Shown here: positions 57,918 through 64,000 of the stretch, in pieces
How positions within the stretch are numbered: the stretch's first letter is position 1
Layout of the letters: each line of letters starts with the position of its first letter
Assembly: GCA_910584145.1 (NCBI GenBank)
Contig: CAJTXX010000003.1
Location: 20,957-84,956 of the forward strand
Length of the DNA: 64,000 bases
DNA from: an uncultured Eggerthellaceae bacterium
Lineage (GTDB): Bacteria; Actinomycetota; Coriobacteriia; Coriobacteriales; Eggerthellaceae
Reading direction: 5' to 3'
The notes under the pieces: model-generated
What the model saw: only the letters and a program-made list of their open reading frames with translations
Told to the model about the DNA's origin: nothing
Databases searched by the model: none
Translations under genes and position numbers: made by a program

Positions 57918-58297
57918 CACTCATCTTTGAAATCGTCAGACATCTCTATTGGATGCGGGTCCATCAGGCGGCAGTCGCTGCAAGCATGTTCATGAATGGA
58001 TGACTCTTGCACGATCGCGCGGCTGGGACTCGAACAGAGCAAGAGGTTCTGAAGAACTGTGGGTCATCGCATGATGGATGCAGCATGATCGACGGCACGT
58101 TTTGGCTTGATCGCAGTGCGATCACACACTTCTCTATAGCAGCATCGTATCGGTCGGATATCTCGATATAGAAATATCTGTGCAATCTGATGATCTTGCT
58201 CTGATGCTGCTTTGCAGTTTCCCCTAACTCATGAAAGCTGTCCGTTATTAAGAGGGCCCCTGCTCATGAGTGCCTCTCAGCAATCGAGAGGAATCTT
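57918..58297. other. Intergenic region, end of cargo
   Basis: 380 bp. A 73-codon frame on the minus strand (57964-58185) lacks a ribosome site and protein-like composition. A palindrome TGATCGC-AGT-GCGATCA occurs at 58108-58124 and could be an operator. AT content rises toward 58150-58200. The promoter for the sigma-like gene must lie near 58200-58290. Confidence 0.4.
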
Positions 58298-58756
58298 ATG
58301 GGAAGAATCTATCAGACACGCATTGTTGAGAATGGTGATTCGAGACAGTACATCGTTTCGGTTAAATGCGATTCTGCGAATGAAATCGAGGCAGTCGTCA
58401 ACGAGACCCTTTATGAGGAAATCGTAGCTTTGCAACGAGAGATTTGGCGCCTAGAACGCAGAGATTCGCGACACTGCGTTCATATTGAGAGGATTCCTGA
58501 TTGCTATCTGCCGCACGCTAGAGAGACCAAGACTCCGGAGGAGATAGTGATCGAAAGCTGCGAGAGCGATCTGTTGAACAGTGCTTTAGCAGAGATCCCA
58601 GATAAGCAACGCAGAAGATTTATCTTGCGTCATGAGCACAGGATGTCGCTCAAGGAGATCGCACGCCTCGAAGGATGCAGTGAACGAGCTGTAAAATACA
58701 GCATTGCCCTTGCAAAAAAGAATCTCAAGGACATCTTGGAGGGCGACTTTCTCTGA
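58298..58756 (+). CDS. Sigma-70 region-4-like regulator
   Basis: 152 aa. The C-terminal half, LNSALAEIPDKQRRRFILRHEHRMSLKEIARLEGCSERAVKYSIALAKKNL, is a sigma region 4 helix-turn-helix. The N-terminal half (YEEIVALQREIWRLERRDSRHC) lacks a recognisable region 2. Proteins of this sort are common near the integrase of Tn4451/ICE-type elements and may control excision or transfer. ATG 58298 follows gagaggaatctt. Confidence 0.8.
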   Translation: MGRIYQTRIVENGDSRQYIVSVKCDSANEIEAVVNETLYEEIVALQREIWRLERRDSRHCVHIERIPDCYLPHARETKTPEEIVIESCESDLLNSALAEIPDKQRRRFILRHEHRMSLKEIARLEGCSERAVKYSIALAKKNLKDILEGDFL

Positions 58757-58911
58757 TCGCGCTGCATCGTCTCGTAAACCATTGAGCGCATAATGGTCGA
58801 TCCAGAATGGCAGCCTCGCGATTCTTGTACAACCTTCCCATCCGGTCTCAAAATGTCCTTTCTTATGCACGGTTATTCCTTACGTGCAAACAGAGAAAAG
58901 AGAGACCTGTT

Positions 58912-59088
58912 ATGAAAGAAGAAGTAGGCGAGGATGGTTTCAAAATTAATCGAGTAGACGAAAAGATCCGTGCGAAACCGCATTGCTCAGTGAGTATCGT
59001 CTTCGCGGAGAAAGCGGAAGAAGATGTGTTGAGTTCGAGTATGGGCATGCTCGAAAAGCAATATGTAGATAAGTCAATCATGCGATAG
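58912..59088 (+). CDS. TnpW-like small transposon protein
   Basis: 58 aa: GFKINRVDEKIRAKPHCSVSIVFAEKAEEDVLSSSMGMLEKQY. The pattern of a short beta strand (VSIVFAEKAEED) then a helix matches the TnpW family found immediately upstream of serine recombinases in Tn4451-like and ICE elements. Role unknown, probably in regulating excision. ATG 58912 follows gagagacctgtt. Confidence 0.7.
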   Translation: MKEEVGEDGFKINRVDEKIRAKPHCSVSIVFAEKAEEDVLSSSMGMLEKQYVDKSIMR

Positions 59089-59209
59089 GTGGCTATCCCG
59101 TGATTGTTGCCATGCCAATTATGTGGGGAGAATGCGGCCATGCGAATTCGCTTGCCGCACCTTCACAACTTCATGAATCAACTGCCGTCTTCAAGGAAAG
59201 GCGGTAACG

Positions 59210-61087
59210 ATGAAAAAAGTATGTTGCCTCTACAGGGTCTCTACTAAAGGGCAGGTTGATAAAGACGACATACCTATGCAAAAGACCTCTTGCCGGGCCT
59301 TCATCGATTCAAAGAATGATTGGAAGCTGTACAAGGAGTTCTACGAGAAGGGCATCTCTGGATTCAAGGTATCGGCAAAGGACCGCGATGCCATTCAGGA
59401 TCTTCAGAAGATGGCCATCAAGAAGGAATTCGACGTTCTGCTCGTATTCATGTTCGATCGCATGGGTCGAAAAGAGGACGAGACGCCATTCGTAGTCGAA
59501 TGGTTCGTCAACCAAGGCATTGAGGTCTGGAGCGTCAAAGAAGGCCAGCAGCGCTTCGAAGCGCATGTCGATAAGCTGCTGAACTACATACGCTTCTGGC
59601 AGGCGTCAGGCGAGTCCATCAAGACATCGATTCGCGTGAAGGAGAGAATGGGCCAGATCGTCGCGGATGGCAGGTTCAAAGGCGGCACGCCAGCATACGG
59701 CTACTGCCTTGTGGATAATGGGCGCGTGAACAAGAGGGGCCGTGCAGTAAAGGATCTTGCAATCGATGAGAGCGCGGCCATGGTCGTTCGTTATATCTTC
59801 GATCTGTATGTGAACCATGGTCTTGGAACGCAGCTCATTGCCAACAGGCTTGAAGCCGAGGGGTTGCTGAATCCCAAAGGGGCGAATTTCACCTGTGCGA
59901 CCATCAAGAATATGATCTCAAACGAAACATATAGAGGCGTGTTGAAGTGCGGGGGAGACAGGACCGAGCCGTTCGAGCATCTGAGAATCATAGATGACAA
60001 GACATTCTTCAAGGCCAGGGACATTGCAGCGCAGCGGTCTGCTGCATACCAAGAGAGGAGGCGGATTCCCCGAAAAGTGTCGAAGAATTGCCTTCTGACC
60101 GGAAACATCTTCTGTGCGCATTGCGGCGGAAGGCTCATAACCTCGACATCTGGCGGGAAGAAGAAAAGAAAAGATGGGAGTTATTGCATTCGCAGGACTT
60201 GGCGATATGTCTGCTACAACCATATGCGCCACAAGAGCCGATGTGATGGTCAGTCAGGGTACTCAGCCAAAAGGATCGATGATGCCGTGTCAGAAGCCAT
60301 CAGAGAGCTTCTGGCGAAGGTAAAGGCGATTCCGAGGAGCAAGATCGTCGAAGAGCGCATGAGGCAAAGCATCAAGGAAAAGCAGGTGGCTATTCGTGCC
60401 CATGAAAATCTTGTCAGCAAAAAGGAAAGGTCTCTAGCGGTCCTGAAGGGCGAGATAGCCAATTCATTGGCTGGCGAAAGCAGCTTCAGCCCGCACCTTT
60501 TGAACGAACAGATCCTTGCTACCCAAGAGGAACTTGAGAACATCAAATCAGGGCTTATCGGGTTGGAGAGTTCGTTGAATGAGTACCGCGCTGAGGTGGA
60601 GAAGTTGGAGCAAGAGCACTCTGACCTGATCGGCTATGGTGAGATGTTCGTTTCTTGTGACAACGATCAGAAGAGAATGATCATCTGTGAGCTTGTGGAT
60701 GAGATCAAAGTAAGGCGAGGGTATGAGATAGAACTGAAGCTGAGATTCACATTCGAGCAGTTTCTGCAGCATGCTGATAAGGAAATACTCGAATCGGAAG
60801 GGTATTCAGTAAGAATCGCGGAAGAGACGGTCTCAAACTGCAGTGCTGGAGATATGAGCTTCAATGAGGCCATGTTCGAGCTGCTGGAAAGTAATCCTGA
60901 TATGGAGTGGGATGATGCGTTGCGGCATCTGGAGATGCCAATTCCAACCGGTCAGGCAGAAGCCCTTGATAGGCATATGATGCGAGCTATTAACGATGTG
61001 AGAGAAGAGAGGAGGCAAGGATGCATAGCGCGAAAAAAAAGACTCCCGAGCAAACTCGGGAGTCTTGGAAGTCCTGGTGGAGCATAG
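59210..61087 (+). CDS. Large serine recombinase (integrase)
   Basis: 625 aa. The catalytic domain has nucleophile Ser11 in LYRVSTKGQ and continues through LVFMFDRMGRKEDETPFVVEWF. The recombinase domain (GGTPAYGYCLVDNGRVNKRG) and zinc ribbon (CAHCGGRL; CYNHMRHKSRCDGQ) precede a coiled coil (about 375-490). It recombines the attP and attB sites described here. Its last codons read through the terminator and CCA end of the convergent tRNA-Ala gene, so the extreme C terminus (RKKRLPSKLGSLGSPGGA) is dictated by RNA-gene sequence. Confidence 0.96.
   Translation: MKKVCCLYRVSTKGQVDKDDIPMQKTSCRAFIDSKNDWKLYKEFYEKGISGFKVSAKDRDAIQDLQKMAIKKEFDVLLVFMFDRMGRKEDETPFVVEWFVNQGIEVWSVKEGQQRFEAHVDKLLNYIRFWQASGESIKTSIRVKERMGQIVADGRFKGGTPAYGYCLVDNGRVNKRGRAVKDLAIDESAAMVVRYIFDLYVNHGLGTQLIANRLEAEGLLNPKGANFTCATIKNMISNETYRGVLKCGGDRTEPFEHLRIIDDKTFFKARDIAAQRSAAYQERRRIPRKVSKNCLLTGNIFCAHCGGRLITSTSGGKKKRKDGSYCIRRTWRYVCYNHMRHKSRCDGQSGYSAKRIDDAVSEAIRELLAKVKAIPRSKIVEERMRQSIKEKQVAIRAHENLVSKKERSLAVLKGEIANSLAGESSFSPHLLNEQILATQEELENIKSGLIGLESSLNEYRAEVEKLEQEHSDLIGYGEMFVSCDNDQKRMIICELVDEIKVRRGYEIELKLRFTFEQFLQHADKEILESEGYSVRIAEETVSNCSAGDMSFNEAMFELLESNPDMEWDDALRHLEMPIPTGQAEALDRHMMRAINDVREERRQGCIARKKRLPSKLGSLGSPGGA
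61033..61064 (-). terminator. Terminator of the element-borne tRNA-Ala
   Basis: GACTCCCGAG (61041-61050) and CTCGGGAGTC (61055-61064) form a perfect 10-bp stem. On the minus strand it is followed by eight T residues. It lies wholly inside the integrase reading frame. Confidence 0.92.
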
Positions 61088-61151
61088 GGGGATCGAACCC
61101 CTGACCTCGTGATTGCGAACCACGCGCTCTCCCAAACTGAGCTAATGCCCC
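61075..61151 (-). tRNA. tRNA-Ala(CGC), complete, carried by the element
   Basis: Minus-strand cloverleaf: acceptor GGGGCAT / ATGCTCC, D-arm GCTCAGTTTGGGAGAGC, anticodon stem CGTGG / TCACG with loop TTCGCAA (anticodon CGC), T-arm with GGTTCGATCCC, discriminator A and encoded CCA. It lies inside the element between integrase and attR. Its 3' 59 bp are identical to the severed host half at 3197-3255. In the D-loop it reads CAGTTTGGG where the host half at 61228-61253 reads CAGCTGGG. It has its own terminator and probably replaces the broken host gene. Confidence 0.93.
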
Positions 61152-61177
61152 AGGTAAGGTATACTATCTAGTTGTCA

Positions 61178-61183
61178 ATTATA
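61178..61183 (-). promoter_or_regulatory. Possible -10 box for the element tRNA
   Basis: TATAAT on the minus strand, 27 bp upstream of the tRNA 5' end. No -35 box stands at the usual spacing (TTGCAC at 61197-61202 is 13 bp away), so the promoter may be weak. Read-through from the host promoter at 61279-61306 is an alternative source of transcript. Confidence 0.4.
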
Positions 61184-61209
61184 GCTCATGCAAGGCGTGC
61201 AACCCAGTG

Positions 61210-61236
61210 GCGTGTTTACGGATTATCCGCTCTCCC
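61210..61236. repeat. attR: left arm of attP plus core
   Basis: Arm 61210-61227 and core 61228-61236. The arm is an imperfect inverted copy of 3256-3274. The host side of the core continues directly into the tRNA 5' half. Together with attL it defines both element ends to within the 9-bp core. Confidence 0.8.
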
Positions 61237-61253
61237 AGCTGAGCTAATGCCCC
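61228..61253 (-). tRNA. Host tRNA-Ala, severed 5' half
   Basis: Minus-strand GGGGCATTAGCTCAG then CTGGGAGAGCG, the acceptor and D-arm. After the core the sequence turns into the element arm, so no tRNA can form. Joined to 3197-3255 it restores a normal tRNA-Ala(CGC). Its original promoter lies immediately upstream. Confidence 0.9.
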
Positions 61254-61278
61254 GGATGCGGAACTTCCGCGTTGGGAT

Positions 61279-61306
61279 ATTATAGCGCAACGCGCGGCGT
61301 GTGCAA
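61279..61306 (-). promoter_or_regulatory. Promoter of the host tRNA-Ala
   Basis: Minus-strand TTGCAC (61301-61306), a 16-bp spacer and TATAAT (61279-61284). The start would be about 20 bp before the tRNA 5' end. With the element integrated, transcripts would carry the 5' half, cross attR and could reach the intact element tRNA. The -35 box abuts the stop of the permease gene. Confidence 0.75.
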
Positions 61307-62038
61307 TCAGCTTTTCCACGTGCTGAATCGGCGCTCGGCGATATCGAATGCCTCGTAGATGACCACGCCCATGAACGCCATGGCGATGATGCCCGCGAAC
61401 ATGCGCGTGTACTCCAAGAGCGACCACGAGTGCATGATGAAATACCCCAGCCCCGTGCTGCCCGCCATCGACTCGGCGATGAACAGGATGGCCACCGCGG
61501 TGCCCGTGGTGATGCGCAGCGCGGTGAACAGCGCCGGCAGCGTGGCCGGCACCAGCAGGTGCGCGAACACGCGGAAGCGGTCGGCGCCGAGCGTGCGCAT
61601 CGACTCCACGGCGCCTTCGGGGATGGCGTGCGCCGCATCGCGCATGGTCACCATCATCTGGAAGAACACGGCGATGGCGATGAGCGCCACCTTCGCCTCG
61701 CTGCCGATGCCGAGCAGCACGAACAGGATGGGCAGGAGCACGATCTTCGGCAGCGGGTAGAGTATGTAGAGCGTCGGCCCCAGCACCGCATCGGCGCGCT
61801 TCGAGCGGCCGAGCGCGAGCCCGAGCGGCGCACCGAGCAGCGTGCCGATGAGCATGGCCGAGAGGATGCGCCCGAAGCTCGTCCAGAATTGCGGCAGGAT
61901 GGCGCCGATCTGGTCGGCGAGCGCGGGCACCGTGGCCGCGGGCGTGGGCAGCGCAGGCGAGCCTATCGCCGCTGCGAGGGCCCACCAAGCGGCGATGACC
62001 AGCACGGTGCCCCAGATGTAACCGAGCGCTTTATTCAA
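61307..62038 (-). CDS. ABC transporter permease (SsuC/TauC type)
   Basis: 243 aa from TTG 62038 (aggagcatcggag upstream). Six membrane segments; GRILSAMLIGTLLGAPLGLALGRS and the EAA loop (MRDAAHAIPEGAVESMRTLGADRFRVFAHLLVPATLPALFTALRI) are those of nitrate/sulfonate/taurine permeases. It follows its binding-protein gene. No ATPase gene is in the window, so the operon's third component must lie elsewhere. High-GC host gene. Confidence 0.92.
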   Translation of the reverse strand: MNKALGYIWGTVLVIAAWWALAAAIGSPALPTPAATVPALADQIGAILPQFWTSFGRILSAMLIGTLLGAPLGLALGRSKRADAVLGPTLYILYPLPKIVLLPILFVLLGIGSEAKVALIAIAVFFQMMVTMRDAAHAIPEGAVESMRTLGADRFRVFAHLLVPATLPALFTALRITTGTAVAILFIAESMAGSTGLGYFIMHSWSLLEYTRMFAGIIAMAFMGVVIYEAFDIAERRFSTWKS

Positions 62039-62074
62039 CTCCGATGCTCCTCGCCGCTGGGCTCACGCTGCCGC

Positions 62075-63124
62075 TCAGGCGACGGTGAGCGCGCCGGTGG
62101 CGCTGTCGTAGGCGGCCTTGTCGCCGTAGCCCTTCGCGGCCATCCAGTCGAGGACGTCCTGCACCAGCTCGGCGCTCGGGTGCATCATCTCGCCATCGAC
62201 CGAGGCGAGGGGATAGGTGCTGATCGGGTAGGACGAGGCGATGGATGCGTTGAGGTTCGCGTTCTCGGCCAGCAGGTCGCGGTATGCGTCGGGGTTCTCG
62301 GCGATGAGCGCCACGGCGGAATCCCAGATGCTCGCCACGTCAGCAACCAGCTGCGGCTCGTCCTGCGCCCAAGCGCTGCGCGCCGCCATCACCGACTGGG
62401 AGAGGTTCGCGCCCTGCGTGTCGTCGGCGATGACCTTCAGGCCGTTCGCCTCGCCGAGCGCGAGCATGGAGGCGGGAAGGGCTGCGGCCAGCAGCTGCCC
62501 CGAGGCCACCAGGCTGTAGCGCTCGGGCAGGCTCGCCACCTCGGTGGCGGGGATGCCCTGGGCGCCCGCTTCCTCGCAGAGCTTATCGAACACGTATTCG
62601 GGCACGGTGTTGGCGCCCACGCCCACGCCCTGGCCCTCGTCGAGCTTCTTGGTGGCGACGTAGTCCGCCAGGCCCGCCAGGTCGTCATAGGGGGCATCGG
62701 CGGGAGCCAGCACGCCGAAGCGCCCTTGATCGGCCGTCTCGCCCAGGGTTATCCACTCCAGCGTCATATCAACGCCGCTCTCGGTCAGCTTCGCTGCGCG
62801 CATGATGTCGGTCATGGCCATATCGACGTCACCCGAGCTGATAGCGGCGGAGAGCGCTTGAGCCGAGTCGAATACGACCACTTCCGCCTGGGTGCCATTC
62901 GCGGTCAGGCCCTCTGCCTGCGCCACCCACAGAGGCAAGATGTCCTCGGTCGGCATGGTGCCCACGCGCACGGTCTGCGCGCTCGCTTGCGCGTCGCCGG
63001 CTTCCTCGTCTGCAGCTGTCTGGGTGCCGCTCGAACAGCCGGCCAAAAGACCTCCGCCCGTCACCATCGCGCATGCGAGCGCAGCGGCCGCTGCGCGCCG
63101 CAGCGCCTTCGGGAATACACGCAT
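62075..63124 (-). CDS. ABC transporter substrate-binding lipoprotein (SsuA/TauA type)
   Basis: 349 aa. Signal peptide and lipobox LLAGC precede a type 2 periplasmic-binding fold: VRVGTMPTEDILPLWVAQAEGL, ISSGDVDMAMTDIMRAAKL, FGVLAPADAPYDDLAGLADY and VASGQLLAAALPASMLALGEANGL. These resemble NMT1/SsuA-like proteins. Start ATG 63124 follows aaggaggtacgag; the frame remains open far upstream but has no signal there. It lies 36 bp before the permease gene. Ligand unknown, possibly a sulfonate, nitrogen compound or cofactor precursor. Confidence 0.92.
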   Translation of the reverse strand: MRVFPKALRRAAAAALACAMVTGGGLLAGCSSGTQTAADEEAGDAQASAQTVRVGTMPTEDILPLWVAQAEGLTANGTQAEVVVFDSAQALSAAISSGDVDMAMTDIMRAAKLTESGVDMTLEWITLGETADQGRFGVLAPADAPYDDLAGLADYVATKKLDEGQGVGVGANTVPEYVFDKLCEEAGAQGIPATEVASLPERYSLVASGQLLAAALPASMLALGEANGLKVIADDTQGANLSQSVMAARSAWAQDEPQLVADVASIWDSAVALIAENPDAYRDLLAENANLNASIASSYPISTYPLASVDGEMMHPSAELVQDVLDWMAAKGYGDKAAYDSATGALTVA

Positions 63125-63229
63125 CTCGTACCTCCTTGGTATCGGTCTGGTCGCCCGCTCCCGCTGCGTTCGGCAGCTTGACGGGCGTTGTATCATGCAA
63201 GCATGGGATTCTATCGAAAGGAGCGCCTT

Positions 63230-64000
63230 ATGGTGGCATCCAAGGTCTATTTCACCGCTGACATATCCCCTGAATCGGTGGTGCGCGCTTATGAGGCGCT
63301 GGGCGTCGATCTGCCGGGCCGCGTGGCCGTGAAGGTGCACTCCGGCGAAGCGGGCAATCAGAACTACCTCCATCCCGAGTTCATGCGCCCCATGATCGAG
63401 ACGGTGGGCGGCACGGTGGTGGAATGCAACACCGCCTACGATGGTGCGCGCAACACCACCGAGAAGCATGAGCGGCTGATGGCCGATCACGGCTGGACCG
63501 AGCGTTTCGACGTCGACATCATGGACGCCGAGGGGCCGGATGCGGTGCTCCCCATCGAGGGCGGGCGCGTGCTGACGGAGAACCTGGTGGGCCGCAACCT
63601 CATGGACTATCAGTCGATGCTGGTGCTCAGCCACTTCAAGGGCCATCCGATGGGCGGCTTCGGCGGCGCGTTGAAGCAGCTGTCGATCGGGTGCGCATCG
63701 AGCGAGGGCAAGGCGCACATCCACTCCGGCGGCGCCACGCGCGACCAGGGGAAGTGCTGGGACGACCACGCCGAGCAGGACGATTTCATCGAGGCGATGG
63801 CCGAGGCGGCCGGCACGGTGGTGGAGCATTTCGGCGGCAACATGGCCTTCGTCAACATGGCGGTGAACCTGTCGGTCGATTGCGACTGCTGCGCGGTGGC
63901 GGAGGACCCCTGCATGGCCGATATCGGCATCTTCGCCTCGCTCGACCCGGTGGCGCTCGATCAGGCCTGCTTGGATGCGGTCTATGCCTCGTCCGACCCG
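63230..64000 (+). CDS. DUF362-domain protein, 5' part
   Basis: 257 codons, open at the right edge. SKVYFTADISPESVVRAYEALGVDLPGRVAVKVHSGEAGNQNYLHPEFMRPMIETVGGTVVECNTAYDGARN, then LVLSHFKGHPMGGFGGALKQLSIGCASSEGKAHIH are DUF362 hallmarks. Family members often end in a 2x[4Fe-4S] ferredoxin domain, which would lie outside the window; the visible CDCCAVAEDPCM may be part of a metal site. ATG 63230 follows gaaaggagcgcctt. Divergent from the ABC operon. Confidence 0.88.
   Translation, partial: MVASKVYFTADISPESVVRAYEALGVDLPGRVAVKVHSGEAGNQNYLHPEFMRPMIETVGGTVVECNTAYDGARNTTEKHERLMADHGWTERFDVDIMDAEGPDAVLPIEGGRVLTENLVGRNLMDYQSMLVLSHFKGHPMGGFGGALKQLSIGCASSEGKAHIHSGGATRDQGKCWDDHAEQDDFIEAMAEAAGTVVEHFGGNMAFVNMAVNLSVDCDCCAVAEDPCMADIGIFASLDPVALDQACLDAVYASSDP

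Larger units (their letters stand above)
3247..61236. mobile_element. Integrative and conjugative element, about 58 kb
   Basis: The element is bounded by the 9-bp core cgctctccc at both ends and carries integrase, relaxase, VirD4, a type IV secretion operon, ParAB, a replication protein and cargo. GC is visibly lower than in the flanks. It is inserted in a tRNA-Ala(CGC) gene. Recombining the two cores restores an uninterrupted host tRNA: 5' half 61228-61253 joined to 3' half 3197-3255. One conjugation gene contains an in-frame stop, so self-transfer is uncertain. Confidence 0.93.

Noticed and set aside
57964..58185. A 73-codon minus-strand frame after the cargo
   Set aside because: No ribosome site or recognisable composition; it overlaps regulatory-looking sequence.
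61075..61133. The 59-bp direct repeat of the tRNA 3' part as the true attachment duplication
   Set aside because: That model leaves the truncated 5' tRNA half with its strong promoter at 61228-61306 and the inverted arms around the 9-bp core unexplained. The serine att model explains all of them.
62075..63829. A 584-codon version of the substrate-binding protein
   Set aside because: The extra 235 residues are the antisense shadow of the DUF362 gene. The true start is the signal peptide at 63124 with a strong ribosome site.
1..64000. CRISPR arrays, rRNA genes and transposase genes
   Set aside because: I looked for spaced direct repeats, rRNA-like stretches and DDE or other transposase motifs and saw none. 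The only recombinase is the serine integrase.

Overview
The window is about 58 kb of an integrative and conjugative element (ICE) between two pieces of high-GC host chromosome (1 to about 3250, and about 61230 to 64000). Host GC, codon use and gene families, together with anaerobic molybdenum catabolism on the element, suggest a gut actinobacterium of the Coriobacteriia, probably Eggerthellaceae. That placement is inference from gene content; no rRNA is present.

Host left flank: the end of a LysR-type regulator, a P1-family peptidase, an aldo/keto reductase with a ferredoxin domain, DNA-3-methyladenine glycosylase I, and the 3' half of a split tRNA-Ala(CGC) gene with its native terminator. 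Host right flank: the 5' half of that tRNA with its promoter, a taurine/nitrate-type ABC permease and substrate-binding lipoprotein, and the start of a DUF362 protein.

Integration: a large serine recombinase (59210-61087) lies at the right end. The 9-bp core cgctctccc occurs at 3247-3255 and 61228-61236. Its element-side arms (3256-3274 and 61210-61227) are imperfect inverted repeats, as expected for a serine-integrase attP. Integration cuts the host tRNA-Ala in the D-arm. The element carries a complete tRNA-Ala(CGC) gene with its own terminator (61033-61151), apparently to replace it.

Element, left to right: (1) ParA, ParB and a winged-helix replication protein containing five 15-bp iteron-like repeats. 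(2) A DNA-repair block: SRAP protein, Y-family polymerase behind a LexA box, UPF0102 nuclease-like protein and SSB. (3) A type IV secretion operon (11137-21433): pilin-like proteins, VirD4, VirB6 with an in-frame stop, a DUF4176 lipoprotein, a VirB3/PrgI-like protein, a VirB4 split in two, a CHAP hydrolase and a lipoprotein. (4) A surface block: CpaE-like protein, 1353-aa VaFE/SpaA adhesin, membrane zinc-ribbon protein and class B sortase. (5) An AbiE toxin-antitoxin pair, a second zinc-ribbon membrane protein and a RelB-like antitoxin. (6) Relaxase and two ribbon-helix-helix mobilisation proteins. (7) An accessory block on the minus strand: Ntn-type amidotransferase, zinc-finger amidoligase, DprA-like protein, a 285-aa element protein and a ParB-like protein. 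Two 220-bp, about 93% identical repeats with conserved and compensated stems lie here and look like an undescribed structured RNA. (8) Catabolic cargo (41977-57917): NarX-type kinase and LuxR regulator, two complete pyrogallol-phloroglucinol transhydroxylase-type molybdoenzymes, a TetR regulator, two SDRs, an MFS carrier, two VOC proteins and an FKBP. (9) A sigma-region-4 protein, TnpW and the integrase.

Together this is a mobile polyphenol-metabolism island. The conjugation, partition and surface modules move and keep it, the repair genes probably protect transferred DNA, and the cargo would let the host rearrange and reduce hydroxylated aromatics.
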